Part shown: positions 21,101 to 32,000 of the stretch, piece by piece | How positions within the stretch are numbered: position 1 is the stretch's first letter | Layout: the number at the start of each line of letters is the position of its first letter | NCBI RefSeq assembly: GCF_003385775.1 | Contig: NZ_QRDP01000004.1 | Span: forward strand, 744,001-808,000 | Direction: 5' to 3' | Length of the DNA stretch: 64,000 nt | From: Parasphingopyxis lamellibrachiae | GTDB lineage: Bacteria > Pseudomonadota > Alphaproteobacteria > Sphingomonadales > Sphingomonadaceae | Translations under genes and position numbers: made by a program | Notes under the pieces: generated by a model | What the model was told of the DNA's origin: nothing | The model's input: the letters and a program-made list of their open reading frames with translations, nothing else | Database searches by the model: none

Positions 21101-21205
21101 GCTCAACAGCAGCTAATGGACGATCCGGATACCTCGCACCCCTATTACTGGGCTGGCTTTGCGATCATCGGCGATGCCACCCAGCCTCTGGTTCACGCCA
21201 ACTGA
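18122..21205 (+). CDS. Exported TPR protein with C-terminal CHAT (caspase-like) peptidase domain
   Basis: The open frame extends back to 17957, but ATG 18122 has AGGGGG about 5 bases upstream and opens a clear signal peptide (MRWLVSFVGMTALFATM, ending PASAQS). That gives 1027 residues. Residues ~200-480 are TPR-like helical repeats. The last ~350 are a CHAT domain with its catalytic pair present: His869 in HFATHG and Cys919 in LSACDTA, followed by GLVRAFVGAGSRTVIASHW. CHAT proteins are caspase-like peptidases, so a periplasmic protease or scaffold is predicted. It is followed after 36 bases by a CHASE2 cyclase and then a two-partner secretion pair, suggesting one functional unit. The target is unknown. 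Confidence 0.88.
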   Translation: MRWLVSFVGMTALFATMVPAPASAQSTQPSLEDSFRLGSGSGLLCQVQSRLTDPALGTMFDRAYSIVCRDAAEPVGQIYALRSNGVPDPVARLTQLRAPNVGCDGAETATDLETIGNTQRLDCRLNSAPVGYTVYRHQRDDTVYIAEGLAGYDSALRLGLRTIVTDQILPGTLAIATTGMGDAAAFARVQAGTLDSDQALAEGYRRNNSGDYAEAAEFFETLFRRNAAETDPEATERAGEYLINQALQQSNLGAFETADATYARALAIPSASPTQLRLRRNFRALHLLNQQRTDEALAILDQGLAALMTPATGGEQAAITDATSQQINSGAEFARQLGGEESERLTVTERAIILDAQAQQLRGSILRMQGHEDRAIAALAEALESMETVRDGRVRSTARLRAQALTELAGIDETRGNMGSAEARLRQALNLLDVQYPLTIATSAAKARLAAFFARRGETDTALALFSEVVSENSGRATPRTSLENQLLPYFELLLGQMDANPALVGDFFLASETLVRPGVANTQAVLARELSNGNDEAARLFRQSVTLTRAIEAARTELGRLRTREQQDHATVAQIGALQGELDGLTAEQAATQAELGRYPRYQAVSTEALDIGDLQASLQPGEAYLKLNEVAGQVYAIFVTNETALAYRAGIDADTLDQRVTALRETISTIEDGVRLTYPFNVRLAHQLFGELIGPASARLAGIEHLIFEPDGAMLRLPANLLVTDEAGVTAYEQRVASAGGDLFDFSGVAWLGRERAISTALSARGFRDVRNLPPSSASRQYLGLGENAPPRARIRPASLDRGQSDPRCGWPLSFWNAPISARELRTALRLVGDEGSAIITGGDFTDSAISEQPNLNDYRILHFATHGLVTQARPDCPPLPALLTSFADGDSSDGLLEFGEIFDLKLDADLVILSACDTASAAGVAASEAAGVTGGTSALDGLVRAFVGAGSRTVIASHWPAPDDFGATERLITGLFEVGPNVALGASMRSAQQQLMDDPDTSHPYYWAGFAIIGDATQPLVHAN

Positions 21206-21241
21206 TGCCCGATCAACACAATCAGAACGGCACATCCTGTC

Positions 21242-23290
21242 ATGAGTAAAGCGGCCGAAGACAGCCCGTTCTGGACGCGCATGCGCCGCGCCAGACGCGA
21301 GATCGGCCCCCTCAGGATGGTCGCCAGCCTTACCCTGCTCATCCTTGCCCTGTTCATCGCGCGGTACAGTTGGGCCATGCCCTTCACCGACGAGATCGAA
21401 CGGGTACTGTTCGATGTCCGCGCCAGCTATGCAATGGAGCAGGTCGAGGAAGACGACCGCATTGTCATCATCGTTTATGATGAGAACACGCTATTCGATA
21501 CCGGTGTCCGCTCACCGCTCGACCGCGATATTCTTGCCCGGGCGCTGACCAACATCGATGCCCTGTCGCCCCGCTCGATCGGTGTCGACATCCTGATCGA
21601 CCAGCCCACCCCCAATGACGAGATTCTGGCCGAGGCGCTGCGGGGCATGACCACGCCCACCTATCTGGCGTTCGTCAGCATGGAAAATAATCCCCTGGAG
21701 ATCCAACCGCGCCAGGAGGATTTCAGGCAGGCTTTTTTCGACAGCGTGGACACGGAGGCCATCGATACCGCCAGCGTGTTCCTGCTGACCGATCAGGACA
21801 ATGTGAACCGCAGCTGGCCTGACCAGCCGCGCAACATTCCGCCCCTTCTCGCCAATGCGCTCGCGCCCGGCAATGACGCGTATCGCGACCATCGCGGCAG
21901 CATCGTCTATCGTCGGCCGCTCTATGAGGGCGGCGCAGTCTTCACGATGCTGCCCATAGACTTTTTCGCCGACCCCGAAACCGCGGCCGGCATGGCCGAC
22001 TTTGTCGCCGGTCGCTACGTGCTGATCGGCACCGACCTGCAGGACAGGGACCGGTTTGAAACGCCATTGTCGCGCATTACCGGCTCGGTCACGGGAGAAC
22101 AGGCAGCCGAGGGGGAATCGGCGCTGACGACGCTCCCCGGGGTCGAGGTGCACGCCCATCTCCTCGCCCAGATGCTGGATGGAATCATCATGACACCGAT
22201 CCCGGGCTGGGCGCTCTGGGCGATGGCTATCCTCGTCGTAGCCTGCGGTGCCCTGACCAGCCTTAGCGACTTCCGGCTGTGGAAACTGGCGCTGCTGATC
22301 TTCGTCCAGGCAGCCTGCCTGATCGTCATCCCCTTCACGCTCCACCGGACGGGAATGGATACGCAGAACCTGCCGGTGTTCGGCGGTATCGCCGGCTGGA
22401 TCATCGCCTTCACTACGATCGGGGCGGCGGCCCGTTCGGTAGGTGCCGAACAGCGCCAATATGTGCAGGGGGCGCTCAACAAATATCTGCCCGCCGATGT
22501 CGCCACGCAGATCGTCGCGGACCCCGAACGCCTCTCGCTGCGCGGGGAGAAACGCGCCATCTATGCCGTTTTCACGGACCTTGAAGGCTTTACGAAGCTC
22601 AGCCACGCGATCGAACCGGAAATGGTCGCCACGCTGCTCAACAACTATCTCGACAAGATGAGCGAGATCGTCCTCGAATATGGCGGCACGATCGACAAAT
22701 TCGTCGGCGATGCCGTGGTCGCTTTCTGGGGCGCTCCCATCGCCCGGCCCGACGATGCCGAGCGCGCCGCGCAATGCGGGATCGCGATGTGGCGCTTTGG
22801 CGAAGAATTTCGCAACACTGTGCCCGAAGGTGTGCCACCGATCGGCTGTACGCGCGTGGGCCTCCATTATGGCGAGGCGATTGTCGGCAATTTCGGCGGC
22901 GAGGAGCGCATACAATATACAGCCCTCGGCGATGCCATGAATACGGCGGCCCGGCTCGAAAGCGCCAACAAACAGACCAAGACGGTGATGCTTGCCAGCT
23001 ATGAGGCGATCGAGACGGTCACGAAGGCGAATTTCCGCTGTTTGGGCCGCGTCACCCTTTCCGGCCGGGCGACGCCGGTCAAAATTTACGAACCTGTGCT
23101 CGAAATCACGGAAGGTTCAGCTTCAATGCTCGATACGCTGTATCAGGAATTTGAGAAAGGGAATGAACAGGCCCGCGAGAAAATTGCTGAGCTGGCGGCT
23201 GAAAATCCCGCCGACAAAGCGTTGCAAAATTTCGCGGAACGCCTGATCAATACGGAACCAGGAGGCAGTTATGTTTTTCAAAGCAAATAG
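21242..23290 (+). CDS. CHASE2-domain membrane adenylate/guanylate cyclase (class III)
   Basis: Predicted to make cAMP (or cGMP) in response to an extracytoplasmic signal. One membrane helix near residues 22-42 is followed by a periplasmic CHASE2 sensor (~45-310, with SPRSIGVDILIDQPT), three more helices (~318-400) and a cytoplasmic class III cyclase domain. Metal-binding aspartates are D446 in FTDLEGFT and D490 in KFVGDAVVAFWG; K486 is the usual purine-selecting Lys of adenylate cyclases, and ALGDAMNTAARLE holds the transition-state Asn/Arg. 682 residues, normal for the architecture. It lies between the CHAT gene and a FecR-like gene that overlaps its 3' end by 20 bases. Confidence 0.92.
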   Translation: MSKAAEDSPFWTRMRRARREIGPLRMVASLTLLILALFIARYSWAMPFTDEIERVLFDVRASYAMEQVEEDDRIVIIVYDENTLFDTGVRSPLDRDILARALTNIDALSPRSIGVDILIDQPTPNDEILAEALRGMTTPTYLAFVSMENNPLEIQPRQEDFRQAFFDSVDTEAIDTASVFLLTDQDNVNRSWPDQPRNIPPLLANALAPGNDAYRDHRGSIVYRRPLYEGGAVFTMLPIDFFADPETAAGMADFVAGRYVLIGTDLQDRDRFETPLSRITGSVTGEQAAEGESALTTLPGVEVHAHLLAQMLDGIIMTPIPGWALWAMAILVVACGALTSLSDFRLWKLALLIFVQAACLIVIPFTLHRTGMDTQNLPVFGGIAGWIIAFTTIGAAARSVGAEQRQYVQGALNKYLPADVATQIVADPERLSLRGEKRAIYAVFTDLEGFTKLSHAIEPEMVATLLNNYLDKMSEIVLEYGGTIDKFVGDAVVAFWGAPIARPDDAERAAQCGIAMWRFGEEFRNTVPEGVPPIGCTRVGLHYGEAIVGNFGGEERIQYTALGDAMNTAARLESANKQTKTVMLASYEAIETVTKANFRCLGRVTLSGRATPVKIYEPVLEITEGSASMLDTLYQEFEKGNEQAREKIAELAAENPADKALQNFAERLINTEPGGSYVFQSK

Positions 23291-23990
23291 ATCGACGCTT
23301 TATGCGATTATGGGCCTTGCGCTTGCATCGACGGGCAGCGCGGCGCTGGCCGACGTTCTCGTTACCCGTTCGTCCGGCACCATTGCCCGCGAAATACCGC
23401 GCGGAACGCGGCTCAGCGATACCCAAGCCCTGCGCCTGAGCGCCGGCGACCGGGTAACCGTGCTGACCAGCAGCGGGACCCGCCAGTTCAACGGTCCCGG
23501 CCGCTTTCGCATCAACGGACCCGTCCGCGTCGCATCCGGCGGCGTAACGACCCGTGGCAATAACGGCACGGCACGAACCGGGGTAAGCCGTGGCACAGAT
23601 ATCGTGATACGCACCCCGTGGCAGGTCAACATTATAGAAGGGGGGCCTTTTTGTGTCGTCGACAGCCAGCCCCTGGAACTTTGGCGCGGCAATGCCTCTA
23701 TCGATGCGGAAGTCACCGTTACCCGCGTTGCAGACGGAGAAAGCATGACCGTCTCGATGGCCGAAGGCGAACATACCCAAAGCTGGCCCGCAGGCCTGGC
23801 TGTAACCGGTGGCACATACACGGTGGCGATCCAGGGCAGCACAGCCCATGCACAAATGGAATTCGTGCCACTGAGCGTTGATGCCGACGATTCCGTGGCG
23901 GTCGGCCAGGCGTTGCTGTCCAACGAGTGCGACGGCCAGCTGGATGCCATGACGGTCAGGCCGCAAGTAGCGCTGACATCCGGCAACTGA
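23271..23990 (+). CDS. Exported FecR-like protein
   Basis: 239 residues with a signal peptide (about the first 27 residues, ending SAALA). The mature N-terminal part has the short beta-strand pattern of FecR/DUF-type sensor domains (GDRVTVLTSSGTRQFNGPG). The rest is beta-rich with two cysteines (GPFCVVDS and SNECDGQ) that could pair in the periplasm. The start lies 20 bases inside the end of the cyclase gene, so the two are translated together. FecR-like proteins often sit beside CHASE2 proteins, and a regulatory partner role is inferred. The family match is by pattern only. Confidence 0.72.
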   Translation: MFFKANRSTLYAIMGLALASTGSAALADVLVTRSSGTIAREIPRGTRLSDTQALRLSAGDRVTVLTSSGTRQFNGPGRFRINGPVRVASGGVTTRGNNGTARTGVSRGTDIVIRTPWQVNIIEGGPFCVVDSQPLELWRGNASIDAEVTVTRVADGESMTVSMAEGEHTQSWPAGLAVTGGTYTVAIQGSTAHAQMEFVPLSVDADDSVAVGQALLSNECDGQLDAMTVRPQVALTSGN

Positions 23991-24048
23991 GGCGGAAAGG
24001 CCGGTTGCAGCTGTTTTGACTGCTTGCTAGTCCGGCCGGATGCCGAAG

Positions 24049-24138
24049 TTCGGACCGCTGCACAGCAACCCACCTTGTTTGGTCGCAAAGGTGGTTAACA
24101 GCGGTCTGAATATAGGAATGGGGCGATATGTGCCCCAT
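24049..24138 (+). promoter_or_regulatory. Structured leader upstream of the two-partner secretion genes
   Basis: In the 226 bases between the FecR-like gene and tpsB, a 12-bp stem (24049-24060 with 24099-24110, one G.U pair) encloses an inner stem (24067-24076 with 24088-24096, one bulged C). A second perfect 7-bp stem, ATGGGGC/GCCCCAT, lies at 24118-24124 and 24132-24138. No T-run follows either, so they do not look like simple terminators. A cis-regulatory RNA or a stabilising 5' structure is the likeliest reading; the pairing is seen, the function inferred. Confidence 0.5.
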
Positions 24139-24216
24139 GGGAAAGAAAAAGCGACCACCAGATATTCCTGAACCTGGAATAGAAACGGAGGCGCTGGTCT
24201 GCGGGGGGAGTGCAGC

Positions 24217-25968
24217 GTGTCACTGCGAGTATTCGGATTTATAGCACTGGCGGCAATAGTAGCGGCCGAACCCGGCGTCGCCGTTGCACAGTCGGGGCCG
24301 GCACCAACCCGCGAAGAAATCCAGCCGGACCGGCTGACGCCCGGCACCGGTCAACCGGCAGACAGGCTGGAGGTTGAAGGCGGGATCGAACGCGCGCCCT
24401 GCCCCCTTGCCCAACCCCAGTTCGCCGCTATTCGATTCCGGTTGAGCGACGCGGTTTTCGCCAATCTGAGGGGCATTTCCGCCGACAGAATACGCCCGGC
24501 CTTTGCCGATTATCTCGGGCAGGAAGTGCCCATCTCGATCGTTTGCGAGATACGCGATCGAGCGGCTTCGATCCTGCGTTCGGAAGGTTATCTCGCGGCG
24601 GTGCAGGTTCCGCCGCAACAGATAGGCGATGACGGTATCGTCCGCTTCGATGTGCTGATGGCGTCGATGTCGCGGATTCAGGTCCGCGGCGATGCCGGCA
24701 ATTCTGAAAACCTGATCGCGCGCTATTTGCGGCCGCTTGGCGAGATGGAGGTGTTCAACCAGCGCGAAGCCGAACGCAGCCTCTTGCTGGCCCGCAACCT
24801 GCCAGGCTTCGAAACCCGCCTGACGCTGCGGCCGGCCGAAGGCGTGCCGGGCGAAGTGATTGGCGATGTCCGGGTCGAGCGGACGCCCTTCATCCTTGAG
24901 GGCAATATCCAGAATTACGCGTCGCGCTCGACCGGCCGTTTCGGGGGACAGATTCGCGCCCAGATCAACGATGTCACCGGGCTCGGCGACAGCACCACTC
25001 TTGCGGTCTTCTCAAGCGCCGATTTCAACGAACAACTGGTGCTCAATGCCAGTCACAGCTTCGCGATCGGCGATAGCGGCTTGCGGCTTGGCGGAACGTT
25101 CACCTATGCTTGGAACGACCCGACTGTCGGCGGCGTCAGTCCGTTCGACACTCAGACGCTGGTGACGGGTTTCGACCTCAGTTACCCCTTCATACTGGAT
25201 CAGGCGACCAGCCTGGTTGGCACGGCCGGTTTCGATTTCATCGACCAGGATGTGCGTTTCGGCGGCGCGGCGCTGAACCGGGACAAACTGCGCGTCGCCT
25301 ATGCAAGGGCCGCCCTCTATACTTCGGATCGGCGCAGCATCGATGGCGTTGGCGGTTATAGCGCAGCAGAACCGCGCTGGCGGTTCGGCATTGCCGGAGA
25401 AGTGCGACAGGGCCTCGATATCTTCGACGCGACGGAGCCCGGTTTTCCGGTAAATGGCGTGCCGCAAACCCGCGCCGCAGGCAAAGCAGACGCCACGGTT
25501 TTGCGCATTGACGGCCTTGCAGAGCTCAGACCGACTCCGGATATCGCCTTCGTTATCGAACCCCGGCTGCAATGGACCAGCGATCCGCTGCTCTCTTACG
25601 AGGAATTCTCCGGCGGCAACTATACTGTCGGGCGCGGTTTCGATCCCGGTTCGGTGATCGGCGATCGCGGCATCGGCTTCCGGTACGAATTCCGCTATGG
25701 AAGTGCACTGCCCCGGACGCGCGAAAGCTGGGCGTTTCAGCCTTACGGCTTTTTCGATGCAGCATGGGTTGGCAATGAAGACCCTGCGGCGCTGGGCGGT
25801 ACAGGCAGTGACGAACTCTATTCAACAGGCGTAGGCCTGCGCGCCAATTACGGAGACCGGGTGCGGCTGGATACGACCTTCGCCATCCCGCTGAACCGCA
25901 CGAATTTCCAGGCGAACAGGCCGAGTCCGCGCCTGCTCCTTTCGCTTCTGCTGCGGTTTGCACACTGA
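24217..25968 (+). CDS. TpsB outer-membrane transporter (ShlB/FhaC/HecB family)
   Basis: Outer-membrane beta-barrel that exports the partner TpsA protein (two-partner, type Vb secretion). GTG start with GGGGGGAG about 7 bases upstream. A signal peptide occupies the first ~26 residues (ending VAVAQS). Residues ~60-200 match a POTRA-type domain (the segment containing VFNQREAERSLLLARNLPGF), followed by a ShlB barrel domain with the FRYEFRYGS region and a terminal strand ending LLRFAH. 583 residues, standard length. The downstream FHA-like gene begins at or just past its stop, so this is a normal tpsB-tpsA operon. Confidence 0.92.
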   Translation: MSLRVFGFIALAAIVAAEPGVAVAQSGPAPTREEIQPDRLTPGTGQPADRLEVEGGIERAPCPLAQPQFAAIRFRLSDAVFANLRGISADRIRPAFADYLGQEVPISIVCEIRDRAASILRSEGYLAAVQVPPQQIGDDGIVRFDVLMASMSRIQVRGDAGNSENLIARYLRPLGEMEVFNQREAERSLLLARNLPGFETRLTLRPAEGVPGEVIGDVRVERTPFILEGNIQNYASRSTGRFGGQIRAQINDVTGLGDSTTLAVFSSADFNEQLVLNASHSFAIGDSGLRLGGTFTYAWNDPTVGGVSPFDTQTLVTGFDLSYPFILDQATSLVGTAGFDFIDQDVRFGGAALNRDKLRVAYARAALYTSDRRSIDGVGGYSAAEPRWRFGIAGEVRQGLDIFDATEPGFPVNGVPQTRAAGKADATVLRIDGLAELRPTPDIAFVIEPRLQWTSDPLLSYEEFSGGNYTVGRGFDPGSVIGDRGIGFRYEFRYGSALPRTRESWAFQPYGFFDAAWVGNEDPAALGGTGSDELYSTGVGLRANYGDRVRLDTTFAIPLNRTNFQANRPSPRLLLSLLLRFAH

Positions 25969-26005
25969 CATGCAAACCGAAAAAGGAACCCCGAGGACAC
26001 AGAAT

Positions 26006-29000
26006 ATGATCGATACCGGATCAACCGCACAGCGATCGAAACGTTCCGCCAAGGCCATGTTCCGCGGCGGATGCGCGATCGCAGCGCTGATCGGTTCGAT
26101 CGGCGCCATGGCTCCGGCCCATGCCCAGATCGACGGACGCCCCGGCGGCATGATCGTCGAGAATATTCCGCATGCGCCGCCTGCGACTATGATTGTCGAG
26201 AATATTCCGCATGTCCGCGCGCCCGGTTTTGCGCCCGTAAACACCCCATTCGCCACGACCATGACTCCCGGAGAGAGCGTCCTCGCCACAGCCCGCTATG
26301 ATAACACCCAGATCAGTTTCACACCCGGCGCGGCCGAAGATCTGGTTACCGTTACCAGCAGTGAAGCGATCATTGACTGGACGACCTCTACATTGGGCTC
26401 TGTCGGGTCCGAAGTCACTTTTTTGGGGGATGGAAGCAATTTACGTTTCAGCAGCGACGGATCGTCTTTCACAGTTCTCAACCGTATTTCAACGGGTGCA
26501 ATCGACAGTCCAGTCCGTTTCGATGGCACAGTAACCAGTCAGATAAGTGGTGTGACTGGCGGCAATATCTGGTTCTACAGCGCTGGCGGCATCGTCATCG
26601 GCGGCACAGGCTCGTTCGATGTCGGCAGCCTGGTGCTCACAACCGATAATATCGATACGAGCGGAGGACTATTAGGCACTGACGGCGAAATCCGCTTCCG
26701 GGGCACTGCGGACAGCAGCGCCGCCGTCGTCATCGAATCCGGCGCGCTGATCGATGCGCTGAACGAAGACAGCTATGTCGCGCTGGTGGCACCGCGCGTC
26801 GTCCAGGGCGGCGATGTTACTGTCAATGGATCGACCGCCTATGTCGCCGCCGAACAGGCCGATCTGACAATCAACGAAGGCCTGTTCGATATCGTCGTCA
26901 CTATGGGCACGACCGATGCCAACGGCGTTGTTCATACGGGCACCACAACCGGGCCCGCCGAAGTACCGACGCCGGCCGGAGTGGGTGGAACGCCCCCTGC
27001 CGTACCCGATCCGCACGCCATCTATCTCATGGCGGTTGCAAAGAACGATGCTGTCACGATGCTCGTTTCGGGTAATCTCGGCTACACCGCCGCCGTCGGC
27101 GCAACCCAGGAAGATGGCGAAATCATCCTCAGCGGCGGCTATAATGTCTTTTCGGGTGGATCGTCCGATGCCCCGGCGGTCGTATTTGCGGGCGATCCGG
27201 TCAACGGCAATGCCGTGAACATCGAATTCGGAAGCGCCGACCTCACCCTGACAAACGACATGACCGGGCAGACGACGGGCACCATCGACCTGACGTTCAG
27301 CGGAGCCACCTTCGAAGCGCAGCAGGGCCTGACGCTGCGGTCCGACGAAGCCATTGGCCTTACGCTCGCCAATGGAGGGCTTTCCGTCGGCGGCAATCTT
27401 GTCCTCGATGTCAGTGCAACCGGCGCGACCGACCTTACGCCGGGATCGGACGGGGAGGATGCGAACGGCGGAACCATTTCGCTCGATATCGACAATGGCG
27501 GGGTGCTCAGCGCCGGTAATATCAGTTTGCTGGCCAATGCCACGGCCGGCCTTGGAACCAACAGCGCGGGCACGGCAACGGGCGGGGCTATCGATATTTC
27601 CCTGTCGGGCACCGGCGCGATCACCACGGGCATCATGCTGGCGACCGCCATCGCGATCGATGCCACCGATTCCAGCAACCTGCAGCCCACGATCGGCGGC
27701 GATTCGATCGGTGGCACGATAACCCTGAATGCATCCGGAGGAATACTGACCGCCGCCCAACTCGCGCTCGATACCTCTGCAACGGCGGCCTCGAGCGGTT
27801 CCAGTTCCCAAACCAGCAATGACGCGACCGCAGGGACGATTTCAGCGAATTTCACCGGCGGCACACATGCCATCGATTTCCTGACGCTGCAGACAAGGGC
27901 CCAGGCAGCCACGTCTTTCGATGCCACCGGAAACGCGCAAGACGGCCTCGCGGCAGGCGGCTCGGCATCGCTGCTCGTCGATGGCGCCACGCTCACCATT
28001 GCCAATAGCCTTCGCGTCGACGCCCAGACCAATGGCCAGACATCGCTGGCAACGGCCGGCAGTACCAGCCTGACTGTACGCAACAGCGCAACGCTGGATA
28101 TTGGCGACTCTCTCGACATTTCGACCTCCGCATCAGGCGGCAATCTCGGTGTCGAGAACCAGGCGGGAACGATCGACATCCTCGCCGATGGCGCCAGCCT
28201 GACCTTTGACGACCTGTCCCTGGACGCCTTCTCCCAGCTCGGCGATTTTGGCGGGTCAAACCCTGCAGATGCCGCAGCCGGCGGGTCGATCGCGATCACG
28301 TCGACCGGCGGCGGCCAGATCGTGGGAGACGGCTTTGCGACGATAAACGTCAACGCCAATGCGACCACTGCCAGCGACGGTGCTACCGGCCGGGGTGGAT
28401 CCATAGTGTTCGACGCCAATGGTGGAACAATCCAGATAGGCGGCTCAAGCTTCGTCGATGCCAGCGGTGTCGGCAATTCCAATTCCGATCCCGCCGATCT
28501 GGCCAATCGCGGCCTGGGCACGGGGGGCACGATCACCTATCGGGTCCGCAATGCCGGAACTATGAGTTTCGCCAATGTTTTCGCCAATTCCGACGGCTCC
28601 GTGCAGTTCGACGTCGAAGGCGGCGGGGCAGAGCCGGTTGGCGAAGGCGGCCTCGGCTTCGGCGGCCAGGTGATTTTCGACCTGATCGACGGGACCTTCA
28701 CTGCAAACACCTTCAACATCGGCGCGAATGGCTCGGGCGGACCGGGCGGCGGCGATGTCATCGCCGTTCCCGCCCTCGCGACCCCTGCCCCGTTCGAGCT
28801 GGATTATAGCGCCCGCCCCGCGGGCTTCGGCCCGGTTGGCGTCACACCGTTCGCCCTGCCCGTCGACCCGGCGGCAAATGGCGGAAACGGCACCGGCGGC
28901 ACGGTCACTTTCAATCTCAACGGCGGCACGGCGACGGTCGCCAACCTGACAGTATCGGCCAATGGGTTTGGCGGAGCCGGCGGCACCGGCGACGGCGATC

Positions 29001-32000
29001 TGGGGATCGGCGCGGGCAATGGCGGCAACGGGATCGGCGGTGCGGCAACGTTCAACGCCATCAACGGATCGCTCACTATCACCGGAACACTCACCGTCGC
29101 CTCGAACGGCACCGGTGGCAATGGCGGGTTCGGGGATGGCGCCGATGCCGGCAGCGGCGGTAACGGCCTCGGCGGAACCGCAACGTTCGACCTGGATGGC
29201 AGTGCGACCATCGATTCCTCCATCGTGCTTGTCGCAACCGACGGGTTCGGCGGCGATGGCGGTAGCGCAGGGCAATCGTTCGGCGGGCTGGACGGTGGCC
29301 CCGGCGGCGATGGCGGCAGCGGCACGGGCGGCGATGCGACCTTCAACAACACGGCCGGCACAATCAGCTTTGGCACATTGACCGCGCAGTCGATCGGAAC
29401 AGGCGGCAGCGGCGGCGACAATTTCGGCATATCGGTCGGCGATGCCGTCGACGATGGCGGCGCAGGTGGCGACGGCATCGGCGGCAATGCGAACATCAAT
29501 CTCAATCAAGACGATCTTACAGGCCCGTCTTATACTGTCGAAGCCAATGGCGTGGGCGGAGTGGGCGGCAGCGGTCTCGATGCGGGCGATGGCGGCAACG
29601 CATTCGGCGGTACTGCAGCGCTGAATATAAACAATGCCCAGGTCCAGCTGGACGATCCGACCGTGCGGGCCATCGCAACCGGCGGCAATGGCAGTTTCTC
29701 GGACGGAATCGGCGGCGATGGCGGCGATGGCGGCTCTGCAACGGGCGGCGTGGCCCGGATAGAGGTTAGCGGCGCGAACGGCTCCATTCCGATCACTTTC
29801 ATCATTCTCGAATCCGACGGAACCGGTGGTAGTGGAGGCGATGGCGGCGCCACGGCGTTCGGCAGCGGCGGAACGGCCGGCAATGGCGGCAGCGGCGGCG
29901 ACGCTACAGGCGGCAGTTCCGAACTGGTCGCGCGAACCGGCGGAACCATGACGATCGTCAACGCCGGTTTTGTCGTTTCCAGCACAGGCACCGGCGGAGC
30001 CGGCGGCACGGGCGGCAATATCGACATGATCGGCGGCGGTGTTGCCGGCGATGGCGGCGACGGCGGCAACGGCACCGGCGGTTCGCCCACCCTGCTTGCC
30101 CAGGGCGGAACGATCGCGGCCAGCGATATCTCCCTGACTGGTGCCGGTACCGGCGGCGATGGGGGCGCGGGCGGCACCGATCTGGTCGTCCAGATCGGCG
30201 CGGACGGCAATGGCGGCGATGGCATAGGCGGCAACCCCGTCATCGAAGTCCAGGAAGGCAGCCCCGGCATCATAACGCTCGGCGCAACATCGATGCTGGC
30301 CAACGGAACCGGCGGCACGGGCACGCTCGGCGGTTCCAGCTTTGGCGGCCGTATAGACATAATCGATACGTCGACCGATCCGGCTGGTCTCATCACGATG
30401 GACTCGCTTACCGCGAGCGCGCTGACGAGTTCAAGCGGAGCAACCAGCGGCTTCTTTATGTCCGCAAATAGCGGCCCGATTTCCGTTGCGGGTGACGTTA
30501 CCATCAATGTCGGCGGCAATGCCGAATTCGCGTTCGACGGAACCGGCCAGATGACGGCCGGCGGCAATATGAGCGTCACCAGCGGCGCTTCCATTCTGGT
30601 CAGCCATACGAACAATGGCGTGCCGACCGATTCCCTCGATATCGTCGGCACATTCACTGCAAGCGCACAGGCCGACTTCAACGCCATGGCCGGATCGCGG
30701 ATCGCCTCTGGTGACGTGACCGATATTCGAGCGGAAGGAGATGCTTCGGCAGCGGACCTTACAGCCTTTGGCCGGATCGACCTTTCCGCAGGCCAGAACG
30801 CGACGCTGGGCAATGGCGCTGTAACAGGCGGGTCGCTGGCGGTTGTCCGGATCGATGCCGGGTCGGACGACGATCCCACCAATCCGCTTTATGACCCGCA
30901 ATATAATGCGGCGATCACCGGCACGGTCAGTTCAACCGGCAATGTGCGGGTTTTTGCCGGAGGTAACGCAATATTCCGGAACGGCTCGACGACCAGCGCC
31001 GACAATCGCGTCGACGTGCAAACCGGTGATGACATCATTGTCGAGAGTGGTGCAACTGTCAGCGCCGGCCTCAACCCAGGCACAGCGCCAGATCCTTCCG
31101 ATCCCTTCAATGACCAGGCTATTGTGAATCTGAACGCAGGCGGCCTCAGTCCCAGCCTCCTATCGCCGATTTTGACGCCGATCTCATCGATCATTGTCGC
31201 GGGCACACTGGAAGCCACCAATACAGCGGTTGTGCTCAACGCCGATGCGATCGACGGGCTCGGCGGCGCCATAAACGCCAGCTCGATCAGCGCTGATGTC
31301 AACAACGCGCCGCCCAACGGCGTGGCTCAGTCCGACGACACCGGGTTGCTCAGCGCCAACTGCCTGGAAGGCAATATCTGCCTTGGAACGCTTGGCGCGG
31401 ACAATCGGGTTGAAATCGGCCAGTCCGGCGTACCGATCAGCGCGACCATCGAGGGCGGCTCCGTCGGAGCGGATACCATCCTGATCACGACGCGCCGCGA
31501 TCTTGTTATCGGCACAGACGGTATCGTCTCGACCTTTGACGGACCATCGGGAATTCTGTTCGAATCGACAGAAGGCAATGTCGAACTGCGCTCCGTCGTG
31601 ATCAGCAGCGATCCGCTGCAAATTTCCGCAGCCAACGGCAGCCTGCTCGGCACGGGAATCCTGAGAAGCTCCAACGATATCGGCATCACGGTAGCCGGGG
31701 ATATTGTTGCCGCAGGCATATTCGCCGGCAGGGAATTAACGACCGTCGCGAATATCGGCGGCGGGCTGGAAGGCACCTATTCCGTTCCAGGCAGCATCGA
31801 TGTCGGAACGTTCAGCCAGGGCGTGGGCGATGCAAATATAGATGCCGGAGGGAATATTGCTTTCGGCCAGGTCGACGTATCTGCGGGCAACGACATCATC
31901 TTGCTAGCGCCGAGCGGCAATGTATTCCTGGGCGCCACGTCAGGTGCGGCCAACATCTCCATCTTCGGCGTAAATGTCGAAATCGGGAGCATCGATGCGG

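Noticed and set aside
19274-21106. 610-codon minus-strand frame
   Set aside because: Antisense to the CHAT/TPR protein, which has a signal peptide and catalytic motifs.
28860-30330. Possible CRISPR-like or tandem DNA array
   Set aside because: Repeats are degenerate, of uneven period and in frame with the exoprotein; no conserved repeat/unique spacer pattern.
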